Shown: positions 24,111 through 33,929 of the stretch, piece by piece
How positions within the stretch are numbered: the stretch's first letter is position 1
How the letters are laid out: each line of letters starts with the position of its first letter
Assembly: GCA_902728285.1 (NCBI GenBank)
Contig: CACVBU010001038.1
Coordinates: forward strand, 227,368 to 291,367
Length of the DNA stretch: 64,000 bases
DNA from: Clytia hemisphaerica
Lineage: Eukaryota > Cnidaria > Hydrozoa > Leptothecata > Clytiidae
Reading direction: 5' to 3'
Program-made: the position numbers and the translations under genes
The notes under the pieces: generated by a model
Seen by the model: only the letters and a program-made list of their open reading frames with translations
Told to the model about the DNA's origin: nothing
The model's database searches: none

Positions 24111-25470
24111 AACACAGGAAAAAGTCATCAAATCACACCGGTGTGAAAGTGAAAATCACACGGTGTGAAAGTATACATTTCACACTGCTATCCCACGCGT
24201 GGGAATCGGTTCGTTTTTACGCCGGTGGGAAACGCAAAATCACACCCCTCAAAATCACACGTGTATAATTGAATTTCCGACGTGGTTAACGCAGGATCAC
24301 ACGCTTTAAATATTGTGTGCTGAATCGAACAATACACGTGTTAAATCGAAAATCCCACGTCGAATTTCGTACTTCAGGCCCTCTCCTTGCGTGTTAAATT
24401 GAAAATCCCACGTCGGATTTAGCATTTTACACTCGCTTATCTTATCGAAAACCACACGCCGAAATTTTGATTCCCCACCAAGTTTTTGGAAAATGGCTTT
24501 GATTTGTATTTGATAAATTGTTAAATGTATTCGATCATTCGTGAGCATTGGCTCGATAGCTCCCATTCGTTCTGTCATGTACTTGCGCTACTTTGAGAAT
24601 CCCGGCACTTTTGTCACAACAGTGGAGCTGCACTAGAGAGCCAATTTAATGACCTCAAACCCGTCTCACCGATCCACTGAGCCCTTGCGACGCAAGTCCA
24701 TTGCGAACGAATGAGGCCGCCCTTGCGGGACGCCTCACCTTTAGCGTTGTGTTACACACTGATCGAATACACCCTTATAATGTTATGATTTGAATGCAAT
24801 CTGAACAGTTTCGGCCCAATTTTCACTTGTGGTTTTCTTTACGCATGCGTAGTACAAGGGTGGGAATTTTACCTTCCCACCGTGTTAATTTGACTTTCCC
24901 ACCCGTGGGAACTAATGACTGCGATTTCTTGTTTCTATCTTGTCCTTCTACGTTTTTAGAGTTTTGTAGTGTAAGTTTTATACTTCTTGGACTATAGTTG
25001 CCAGTGTTTGACAAAGTGTTAAATTGGATTTCACACGCCGAAAATTTATAGTGTACAACATACTGAAAAATTTTATTTGCCTGCGGAAATTAGAATTCAC
25101 ACGTGTGATTTTGATAAAGCCTTTTCAGTGAAGTTTTAAAGTGTTAAATTCGATTTCACACGCCGAAAATTTAAAGTGTACAACATGCTGAAAAACTTTA
25201 TTTGCCTGCGGAAATTAGAAATTGCACGTGTGATTTCGATAAAGCCTTTTCAGTGAAGTTTAAAAGTGTTAAATTGGATTTCACACGCCGAATTTAAAAA
25301 AATAAAAATAACTATTTGAAAAATTCCTCAGTGTGATATCGGAAATCACACTGCCAAAACAATCACACCTTATCAGTTTATAAAATCACACGCAAAAATT
25401 GATTTTTGAAAATTACGGCGTCGGAATTTAAGTTTTTCCACCCGTGTGATCTGATGACTTTTTCCTGTGT
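24111..25470. mobile_element. 1.36-kb element of repeated CACACG palindromes
   Basis: Ends match in inverse: AACACAGGAAAAAGTCATCA at 24111 and TGATGACTTTTTCCTGTGT ending at 25470. The flanks may be TA. The interior is packed with short palindromes and half-sites built on CACAC/GTGTG (CACACCGGTGTG, TCCCACGCGTGGGA, CACACGTGTG) and includes a 125-bp tandem repeat (25016-25290). There is no credible open frame. Probably a non-autonomous DNA transposon. Confidence 0.65.
25016..25290 (+). repeat. 125-bp tandem repeat inside the palindrome element
   Basis: Units start GTGTTAAATTGGATTTCACA at 25016, 25141 and 25266 (period exactly 125). The first two are nearly identical and the third is cut after about 25 bases. 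Each complete unit contains TCACACGCCG and a CACGTGTGAT palindrome. Confidence 0.85.
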
Positions 25471-26084
25471 AATGCCGTTTTCACAATACGGTGGGTGGAT
25501 GGCGGTAACAATAACAACAGAAAATTGCACCTCCGAGTTTCTTTGATGACGTTAACAGGTATCTCTGTCTAGGTGTTAAAAACTCAACAGAATAGTCTGA
25601 CAATAACTGTGCAAATTAAGGATTAGGTTGAGTATACGGCACGCCTTCTAATATTAAAGTAATGTTGTCCCTGCTTATTAATTTTTAATCAACTTTTCTA
25701 ATTAAATCCTTTTCGCACTAGGAAAAGGAAGATTAAAAGCTCACCGCAGACTTAATACCTCAATAATATAAAATCAACACTGCAACGAGGATTTTGAAAA
25801 AAGAAGAAAATACTTTTTGGCATAACTGTGAAAAAATACAAGTTTCCCAACCAATGCTGTTTTTTACAGAAAGGTGTTATTATCATCCTAATCCTCATTA
25901 AAGACAAAAGTACTCACCACGGAGGAGTGCAGCCAACATCCAAATAAGGAACATAACTAAAAACTCTATTCTTTGTCATGTTTAATCCAGATATTGTAAC
26001 CCATGCAATCATTTAATGAAGATGGCAACACCCCTTTAAGTGTGTCCTCTTTTGATGTTTTTAATATCCACAAAGGATTTCCCC

Positions 26085-26093
26085 TATAAAAGG
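26085..26093 (+). promoter_or_regulatory. TATA box of the cysteine-rich secreted gene
   Basis: TATAAAAGG lies 72 bases before the ATG at 26157, leaving room for a leader of about 40 bases. It matches the metazoan TATA consensus and supports the start of the downstream gene. Confidence 0.6.
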
Positions 26094-26156
26094 AGCTGCC
26101 TTTTTAATATATCAGATCAAGATTTCTTGCCTTAGAGTGAAGAACTTGAAGTCGAA

Positions 26157-28607
26157 ATGAAGAGTTTACTTATCATTGGTGCTATCCTTTTAGCCGTAGC
26201 TTCTACAGAAGGACGGCGTTACAGCAAATGTTCTGTCAGGACAAAGATAATTATCAATCATCCAAAATTTCAAAGACTCTTAGACTGGAGAGGCTCACAA
26301 TAACACGTAATATGGGTGCCATATGATAATACACCCCCTTCTCACAGACCCGGTAGGATTCTTTCAGCCAGTGGGGATGAAAATAACGTACTGAAACTCG
26401 ATGAGGATTGATATTCCCATATCTTTTATGGTTGGAGATTTCATTTAATGTAGTTTTCAAGTCAGAAAGTTCAGTGGGGATGGAAAAAAAACATAACCTT
26501 GAGCAGTGAGGATTTGTTTATTTGATTATTTTCAGTGGGATAAAAATTGGAGAATAATTTCCCACCGGCGACGTTATTTTGGCCGATTTTTCCAGTGGGA
26601 AGGGGTGTGATAATGTGACAACTGTCACGGGGTAATGTTAGTTTAAAACATAATATCGCTCTTCATACCCTCCCCTCCCTTATTTAGTTGTTTGTCATGC
26701 CAGACTAAAAGTCTCTTTGAATTCGTTACAAATCCGATTTTAAAATATTGATGACATTATGTCCGGGCATTTGCCATAGTTTTACATGTGTCAATCTAAT
26801 CACTGCAGAAATAATCAAAGATGAAGAGCAAATGATACCTTATTAATGTCTAGCAGACTGTATCAGTATGCAGTTTACTATTTACGAATTCACCAGAAAC
26901 CTCCAAGTGTAATCGAAGTGAGTTTCTTTCGAAAGAAATCTTTTACATGATCCCCAAATGTATAACAGTAATTACTAAACTATTATAATTAATGTCACTT
27001 TTAATTGAATCGAAATAATAGACAGACTTTATGTTATGATACTCTATCACTGACTCTTTTTAAAAAGCATTAATGATATTTTTTAGTTGTGTTTTTAACG
27101 ACGGGAATAAAAATATCAACTTTGAACTTCATCTAAGATCTTGGATGGTCGTCGTGGTTACTTTTGTCTTCGTTGATTGCGCGATGAATAGAATTTCGAT
27201 TCGTCGGCACAGCGTCGATATATAATTTTGACCTGTGCTTTTCACGGTATATTTTGGGCTCAAACGAAGCAGATGTTTTTTGCAATTTTGCAATTTTGCA
27301 TGATTCGCAAAATCCTCAATTTTGCGCTATTTTGATGACGTCATAAAAATTGAAATTCCAATAACTTAATGTTTTCAAAATTATAAAAAAAAATTTATTG
27401 AAATTTGATGACGTCGTCACTTTTCGGTCAAAAAACTGAAATCGTAAAAAATTCTGACGTCATCAAGATTTTAAAAACTTTTTAAAAGTTTTTGAAAATT
27501 TGTATTAAAATACATCTGCCTAGGCTGAATCTTATTCTACTTAGTTATACGCTTCGTTTGAGCCCAAAATGGGCTTATGAAAATAATTTGTAACGTTGCA
27601 AGAATTTTTACCTCCACGAACCCGCCTTTTTCCCCTTGGAGTAATAGTTTAAATTCAAAATTAGAGGCAATTGGTGGTCCTATTTGTGTTAAATCCGTAT
27701 AAAATATTACGTCATGATAATCAAGAAAAATATTTTGTTTTTATATATTTTAATCAAAACAACAGTGTCGAGATGAATACAGAGCATGTTTGAGAATTAA
27801 ACCAATCAACTGGTCGAAATGCGGAGCGGAAGCGACTGAATGTATGAAACCATACATGAAACCAAAAATCACGCCCAAACCGAAGCCGCCACACATTGTT
27901 TGCCTAATCAATGTGAGTAGATTTCATTCTAACTCTAGCGCCCAAAACTTCTTCCCAACTCTGTGCCACAGGTCCTGTTTTATACATTTTATTTGCGAGA
28001 CTGAAAATTTTGAAAGATAGACAGCTGCCAAAGACTCTATCAGGAAAGATTAGGTATACCCCAAAAAAATTTCGAACAAGTCTTGGCCTCTAGGTACACC
28101 CTAAGGGAACCTAGGGGGCTGAAATCGTGTGATTTATCTCAGTCATGGACATTGTTAAAGCAGTGCCGTAGCAACTGGGGGGGCAAGGGGGGGGGGGCTA
28201 TGCCCCCCCCAATAATTTTTTCAAAAATGGTTATTTTGCTAAATGCAAAGTTTTTCTTTTTTAATTTGTCATAATTGTCACAATTGAGTGCATTTTCAAG
28301 CAATCTAGAGCTCAAATTTTCAAAATTTCCCCCCTCGGGCCAAACCATGGTTGGCCCTCGTGGTGTCACGAAACTTCAGCCCCCTCAATATGAAAATGCT
28401 TCCTACGGCACTGTAAAGTATTGATGTTCAAAACCTAAAAACTAAATATTCAACACGACAGTTGAAATCAATTTCTTTCAGTGTGCTAAAAATTTCACAA
28501 TGGGATGTATGCTAACTGGAAGTTGCACCAGAGCTGACATGAATGCATGCACACAAGGCTGTTTAAAATTACAACCTACTGCTAAACCTACACAGATGAC
28601 TTTTTAA
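26157..28607 (+). CDS. Small secreted cysteine-rich protein, cassette exons
   Basis: Exon 1 (26157-26234) encodes a signal peptide: Met-Lys, a Leu/Ile/Ala core, then Ser-Thr-Glu-Gly before a basic Arg-Arg. Exon 2 (27766-27912) and exon 3 (28482-28607) each start right after an AG acceptor with a Cys codon in phase 0. Exon 3 ends in TAA with AATAAA at 28616. The donor of exon 2 is good (GTGAGT); that of exon 1 (GTCAGG at 26235) is weak, so the first junction is uncertain. Exon 2 has Cys spaced x6, x10, x6, then a Lys/Pro-rich stretch. Exon 3 has x7, x5, x7, x3. Related cassettes lie at 28972 and 32222. I do not recognise the family. It is secreted and probably disulfide-bonded; role unknown. 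Defence peptide, extracellular signal, inhibitor or toxin-like protein are all possible. Confidence 0.6.
26325..26613. mobile_element. MITE, ACACCCC..CTCAC ends, in exon 1/2 intron
   Basis: ATAATACACCCCCTTCTCAC at the left and GTGGGAAGGGGTGTGATAAT (in GTGGGA-AGGGG context) at the right form an imperfect terminal inverted repeat. The interior has repeated CAGTGGGGATGAAAAT motifs. Related sequence occurs at 23706-23900 and at 32738-33414. Confidence 0.55.
27251..27570. mobile_element. MITE with ATTTTGGGCTCAAACGAAGC ends
   Basis: A 20-base perfect inverted repeat (27251-27270 against 27551-27570) encloses 280 bases with several TGACGTCA-type palindromes. It lies in the intron before exon 2 of the cysteine-rich gene. 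No target duplication assigned. Confidence 0.75.
28161..28413. mobile_element. MITE with CAGTGCCGTAG ends and TAAAG duplication
   Basis: CAGTGCCGTAGCAA at the left and TTCCTACGGCACTG at the right are flanked by TAAAG on both sides (28156-28160 and 28414-28418). The element is 253 bases with C-rich and G-rich runs just inside the arms. A five-base duplication narrows the superfamily but does not settle it. It lies between exons 2 and 3 of the cysteine-rich gene. Confidence 0.8.
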
Positions 28608-28615
28608 AGTTGCAG

Positions 28616-28621
28616 AATAAA
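28616..28621 (+). promoter_or_regulatory. Poly(A) signal AATAAA after exon 3
   Basis: AATAAA lies nine bases after the TAA of exon 3, so this exon can act as a terminal exon. The downstream cassettes would then be alternative ends or a second, decayed gene. Confidence 0.55.
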
Positions 28622-28971
28622 TGTAAGAATGTGGTTTTGTTGTTTCATTCCGTAGATGCTGGACGAGGTTATCGTCCGTAAAGCTTGATCGCTTTGAGAA
28701 ACTAAAACATTAAACCCGCTTTTCGCGTTGTTCTTCTCTTCCAAATTTTTAAACAACGAACTTTTTGACAGAAGCTACACATTCTTGAGTCCTAATTGAT
28801 ATATTTGCCTCGATCTTTCAACGCGACTACCCCGAACAAAAATTCTTCAGGACGGGCAGAACTATGATTCCCAAATGGGATCTTCCAGATCGAGTTAGTG
28901 GCGGGAACTGTCATACATGAATAATACAGTAGAATGATTTATATTTTTCCTATTGAAACTTTCTGTTTTAG

Positions 28972-29073
28972 TGTCTCAGGGCAACTGGTAAATGCAACTA
29001 GGATGGTGTTAAAGATAAAGAAACATGTACTGCAGAAAGCAAACAATGTCATCTAAACTGTTGTTCCTTCAAG
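28972..29073 (+). pseudogene. Cysteine cassette exon with in-frame stop
   Basis: A 34-codon exon between TTTTAG and a GTAAAT donor, phase 0 on both sides. Cys codons are at 1, 8, 19, 26, 30 and 31: spacing x6, x10, x6, x3, as in the cassette at 32222. Codon 10 is TAG (28999-29001), so the exon is non-coding unless skipped, or the base is a sequencing or assembly error. It is either a decayed duplicate of the neighbouring exons or a cassette whose inclusion ends translation. Confidence 0.6.
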
Positions 29074-29177
29074 GTAAATCCATTATATTATGAAGAAAAA
29101 GTAACCTTCTTTACCAAAGGCCTTCTCGAGAGTATTAGCCTTATTAATTTGTTATTCAGCTCTAGAGTTATCTTAAA

Positions 29178-29468
29178 AGTGGGTTAATTTTGGTGTTTTA
29201 ATTTGGCGAAGGATCAATTTTTGGAAATTGGCAGGGATTTAAATTGGAGAATGGGAAGGTTTTAGGCCCTGGTAAACTGAAAAGTACGTTGTGTTTTACT
29301 AAACAATGCATATTGTCCATAGAATTTCTATCTTTAAAAGATTTTGTTAAATTTTGCGGGAATTTAAATTGACGAATGACCGATTCTTCTCAGCTTTAGC
29401 GGGAATTTAATTTGACGATTTTTGCCAATTCACAAAGTTTAATTCATGCCAAAATTAATCCACTTCCC
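29178..29468. repeat. Inverted-repeat element, GGTTAATTTTGG ends
   Basis: AAGTGGGTTAATTTTGG at the left and CCAAAATTAATCCACTT at the right bound about 290 bases with repeated GCGGGAATTTAAATTGACG motifs. It resembles the element at 6842-7184 in composition and probably belongs to a related non-autonomous family. Confidence 0.55.
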
Positions 29469-29509
29469 TTGACAATGGATGGTTTAGTAGTCTTTCATTC
29501 TTACAGGAA

Positions 29510-32090
29510 TAAGTTTGGTCCCTTTGAGACGGTTTGGGGCTGTTTTTCCGCTGGGTTTGAGGCTTCTTAGTAGTGTGTCCGGCAAAAACGTTCAGTTGAT
29601 TACAATCTTGTACCCAGAGCCAATTGCACCACATTTTGATTGACGTACTACAACCTTTCATGAGCGCTATCAGTAGCGAAAAAAAAGAGCTTTTCATATG
29701 GTTTAACTGTTTTCGACAAACATGCTCCTCATACTACTAAAGTAATCAAAGGAAAACCGTCTCCATGGCTACGAAAAGATCTGACACTGCTCATGAACCA
29801 ACGCGATCTAGCTTTACGAAAGGCACGTCGAACAAAATCCGAAGACGATTATGATAATTACAAGAAACTTAGAAACAAATGCAACGGAAAATTAAAAGAT
29901 TCAAAAAGAAAACACTACAAAGAAATTCTAGAAGAAAACAAATCAAACCCAAAGAAATTTTGGGACACTGTCAAAAAAATATTCCCGACAAAGTCAAAAT
30001 CAAATGTACCTTTCTCTACCCAGAAGATAGAAAACGAACGAACAGCAATCATCTTCTCCGATTATTTTAGCGAAGTCATCAAAAAGCTAAAATCGACCTT
30101 CTCAATGTTCACCGACCACGTTTGGAGACCACCTAAAATTCGTCCACTAAGAGCTCTTCAAGCCTTTAATTTCACCTACGTACCGAAAATTTTCGTCGAA
30201 AGAGAATTGAAAAATTTAAAGCGCAACAAAGCAACAGGTGCAGATGATTTACCTCCTGGAATGTTAAAAGACTGTGCCACCGAGATATCCAAACCACTCG
30301 CTTATGTCATCAACATGTCCATCACTTCAGGAGAAGTTCCAACACTTTGGAAACAAGCTCTTGTCTCACCTATCCACAAATCCGGGATCAAAAAACCAGA
30401 AAATTTTAGGCCCATATCGATCTTGCCAACGTTTTCAAAAATATTGGAGAAAGCTGTTTGAAGCCAACTTTCTGACTTCCTCGAAAATAATAACCTACTG
30501 ACCGATCGTCAATTTGGATACAGAAAAAACCGATCAACCAAAATTGCTAGTGCCCTACTGTTTGATGACATTAGATCTTCGATCGACAAAGGAGAACTAG
30601 TAGGAGCTGTCTACATCGATCTGACAAAAGCATTTGACACCGTTGGTCATGCTATTCTACTGCAAAAGCTTCAAGAATACGGGATCTCCGACATGGAACT
30701 GAAATGGTTTAAAAGTTACCTATTTAATAGAAATCAGCAAGTCCGTATCAGCAACTCGTTATCAAACAAAAAACCGTTGTTCACTGGCGTACCCCAAGGA
30801 TCTATACTAGGTCCTCTGCTATTTTTAATTTTATTCAACGATTTCCCAGAATGTTTAGAGAAATCAAAAGTCATCATGTACGCAGACGACACCGTAATAT
30901 ACTGCAACGGAAAGTTGAAAACGCAAATCGAAAGTGATCTGAATCACGACTTGAATAAAGTTTCTGAATACTTCGACAACAACGAATTGATCGCTAACTT
31001 GAAAAAGGGAAAGACGGAAACTATGCTCTTTGGAACAGCTAAACGTCTCTCAATGATCGACAAAATCCTTAATGTTTTCTACAGATGCCAACAAATTAAT
31101 TACGTACAGGAATACAAATATCTCGGAAACAAAGTTGATCCAAATCTGAACTTTAACAAAACCTTCGATACCTCCTACAAAACAGCATCCGGTCGACTGA
31201 GACTTCTCCAAAAACTCTGTTCTTACCTCACTAAAGATGCAGCCTATTCTATTTTCACCATGATGACTGTTCCAATTCTGACGTACAGAGGCCCGATCAA
31301 GCTGACATACACCGAAACTCAGAAGAAGCAGTTTAAATCTCTTGAATCTAGAGCTCATCGACTAACGGGGAAACGTATTCCATCCATACTCAACTTGATC
31401 CACGCAGAAGCACTAAACCTGATTAAAAGCTCGATTGATAATGAAACTTGTTCAAACCTAAACGGTTATTTTAAGCTGAGAAAACATACTAAAACAAGGA
31501 ACAATGGGTATCTGATTGAGACCTCAAAAATGAAACTCGAACTTGGAAAACAAAGCTTCAAATATAGTGGAGCTAAACTTTTTAATGATTTACCAATTAA
31601 AGTTAGGAAAACAATTTCTTCTAAGGATTTTTCTGACGCCATGAAGACGCACCTGAAAGTTTAAGCAATATCTTTGTATTGCTTTTTCTTTTAAGAGCTC
31701 TTCAAATTATCTATCCTACTCTAGTTTTTAACTTCTCCACTATGCATCTTCTTACTACACATCTCAGTCTTAGTCTCACACCTCTAGTCTCTCAGCCTTT
31801 CTGGCCACTTTGACCACGATGCCCATCCTTTGAAACATAAGACTATACTCAATCTTTCGAAAACATTAGATTTTAGATTTTATCAATTTTATCAATTTAT
31901 AATAGTATTTATTTTTAGTATTTATGTCATTTTATCTAATTTTTATCTTGAGTGTGTGTCTTGAGGTGTGATGTTAAGCGAGTGTACGATTTGGGTGAGA
32001 GGAGTGACGTTGATAGCAGTTGTAAATTTTTATTTATTTAACTGATGTATGCTCCTCTTTAAATATTAATAAATGAATGAATGAATGGTA
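29510..32090 (+). mobile_element. 5'-truncated CR1/Jockey-like LINE
   Basis: The whole insertion: degenerate endonuclease end, RT frame, 3' UTR (31665-32066) and a terminal (AATG)n microsatellite at about 32068-32088. A short tandem 3' end rather than poly(A) is typical of CR1-type elements. The left boundary is approximate, as no target duplication could be fixed. Confidence 0.8.
29664..31664 (+). pseudogene. Non-LTR retrotransposon reverse transcriptase (CR1/Jockey-like), one stop
   Basis: One frame runs from 29664 to the TAA at 31664 except for a TGA at 30459-30461. Ahead of the RT lies the PWL-type linker that follows the endonuclease domain in CR1/Jockey LINEs. RT signatures follow in order: KATGADDLPP region, RPIS, FGYRKNRST, DLTKAFDTV, GVPQGSILGPLLF and YADD (about 30879). 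The C-terminal part has the usual basic tail. The endonuclease is missing or degenerate (29510-29663 shows broken frames), so the copy is 5'-truncated and not autonomous. It lies between the cassette exons at 28972 and 32222. Confidence 0.9.
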
Positions 32091-32221
32091 TTTAAAATCA
32101 AAAGTTGAGTTGAACTCATTCCCTAGAGAGATAGCTCGCAATTGTATCACTAAATTGTATCAATAAATTAAAAAGTAAGATTTAAGGGAAAAGATTTATA
32201 TAAAGTTTTATTTTTATTCAG

Positions 32222-32320
32222 TGTGAAACTAGGCATAAAGAATGTTTGGCTGACACTTCCAAAGACGAGGAATCGTGCAACGCAACATTGGACTACTGTA
32301 AAAATGACTGCAAACTCTAA
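32222..32320 (+). CDS. Cysteine cassette, intact terminal exon
   Basis: Preceded by a polypyrimidine tract and CAG. It opens in phase 0 with a Cys codon and runs 32 codons to TAA (32318-32320). Cys are at 1, 8, 19, 26 and 30 (x6, x10, x6, x3), identical to the decayed exon at 28972 and matching the first four cysteines of exon 2 at 27766. An ATTAAA at 32397-32402 could serve polyadenylation. It is either the distal alternative last exon of the gene at 26157 or the surviving last exon of a neighbouring duplicate interrupted by the LINE. Confidence 0.55.
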   Translation, partial: CETRHKECLADTSKDEESCNATLDYCKNDCKL

Positions 32321-32737
32321 GGTCCAAACCTACAACTTTTTGTAATTTTGATTGAAAGAAAATGATATACAACCTATTTTGTCTGTTTTATTTTGCATTA
32401 AATATTCCATTCTCTGTCTGAGATGAACTTCGATTATGTGCCGTGTGCGTGCTGCATTTCCGAAAGGGGGGACAAAAAACATCTCGGTCAAAGTTAGACA
32501 ATTGACATCTTGAAAGAAAGACACAATTTTGAAAAAGTTTTGTTCAAAAAAAATCAAAAAAAGGGGGGGGGAGCAAAAGGAAAAATGGGAAGGGGTGGAT
32601 TTCAAAAAGGTGCAACAAAATTTTTCTGGGGGAGAAAGTCTTCTGTCACCTTTTTAGTTTTTTTACATATGCATATTTTTTCTTCCTCAAATCACATGGC
32701 AGGCAGATGTTCTCTTTCTTGATACATTTTAGTGTGC

Positions 32738-33414
32738 AATACACCCCTGTCTCACTGCCCAGGTGGAGCATTTTTCTTCAGTGGGGATAAAAATCCCTAT
32801 TGAAATCCCAATGAGGATAGTTATAAGCGCACCTATTTTATAAGAATCAAATCAATAACTCTTGATAAACAGCCATATATCTTTCGGTAATTAGCTCTTA
32901 CAAAGTAAACAAGGTACAGTGCACAATATGGAGCATGTTTATTGTTCTTATAAACATCTACTTTATAAGAATCAAATTAATAACTCTTGATAACGGAGAC
33001 ATCAGTTATTTTACTCTTTGCGCCAAGCTGTACACCTTTTTTCTTTTTTGTCAGCTAATCAGAGAGAAGAAAAACATTTGGCTTTGGTGTTTTCTTCTTG
33101 TGTAAAAATATTTTCGATAATGTGCTGCTCACAATGGTTTCAAAGGAACGAGACAAGCGCTCAGCGAACAGAAATTTCTAGCTGTGCGCTTATTTGATGG
33201 CGATCCAATAAAACGATCTAGTGGAATGCAGCTTTCAAACGTTCATTCTCGATTATGAATGCGTTCGCGGGGCATTCATAGCGACAACTACTTGCTAGTA
33301 CTGTATATTCTCTTTGGATGAAATCAGGGTAAATCCGACGTGGACGAAAATTTTGACAAATTTTCCAGTGGGACTGGGGTCCCAGCGGGTCTGTGACACA
33401 GGGTTGTTGTAATG
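32738..33414. mobile_element. MITE family with CACCCCTGTCTCAC ends, with nested repeat
   Basis: CAATACACCCCTGTCTCAC at the left is matched imperfectly by the inverse of GTCTGTGACACAGGGTTGTT near 33390-33414, and CAGTGGG motifs sit inside both ends as in 26325-26613. Much of the interior (about 32830-33298) is a different repeat shared with 58806-59770. Confidence 0.5.
32830..33298 (+). mobile_element. 124-bp-unit repeat element, copy with CTAG end
   Basis: Two units starting TTTATAAGAATCAAAT (32836 and 32962) match the tandem array at 58807-59530. The right part ends GGGGCATTCATAGCGACAAC then TACTTGCTAG, followed by T, the same end as at 59741-59770. A shared end CTAG|T with internal tandem units resembles Helitron/Helentron-type non-autonomous elements, but no clear terminal hairpin was found. 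Confidence 0.5.
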
Positions 33415-33451
33415 TAAATGTCAAACTCAAAGACAAAGGCGCATAAAAATT

Positions 33452-33900
33452 CGAGGGGTAAATAACTCGAAAAATTATCGTACACCTCTACAAAAAGTCA
33501 AAAAAAAGTCAAAAAGTCAAAGAAAAAGTCAAAAAGTCAAAAATAAAGTCAAAAAGTCAAAGAAAAAGTCAAAAATTCTTAGAAAAAAGTCAAAAAGTTA
33601 AATAAAAGTCAAAAAAAAGTCTTGAAAAAGTCAAAATATTTCTTGAATGGGCGGATGGGTGGAGCAAAATTTATGGGCGGTTTGGCGTTTTTGGACAGAT
33701 TTGGGCGGAAAATGTTGGGCGCCCGAAGGCGGTGGGCGTTTTTGTCGGAAAAAGTCAAAATGAAAGTTTGAAAAAAGTCAAAAAAAAGTCAAAAAAAAGT
33801 CAAAAAGTCAAATAAAAGTCAAAAAAAAGTCAAAAAGTCAAATGAAAATTCAAAAAGTCAAACAGTATCGTACACCTTTTTTCAAGTGATTTACCCCTCG
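33452..33900. mobile_element. hAT-like MITE, CGAGGGGTAAAT ends, 8-bp duplication
   Basis: CGAGGGGTAAAT at the left and ATTTACCCCTCG at the right are flanked by the exact 8-base direct repeat TAAAAATT (33444-33451 and 33901-33908). The interior is largely AAAAAGTCAAAAAGTC simple-sequence repeats on either side of a GGGCGG-rich core. There is no open frame. Eight-base duplications are made by hAT-class transposases. Confidence 0.85.
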
Positions 33901-33929
33901 TAAAAATTAATAATCTGAATTAATCAACA

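Noticed and set aside
31050-31358. 102-codon minus-strand frame
   Set aside because: Shadow of the LINE reverse transcriptase.
33480-33880. AAAAAGTC simple repeat as a telomere-like or centromeric satellite
   Set aside because: It is the interior of a MITE with exact 8-base target duplications, not an independent array.
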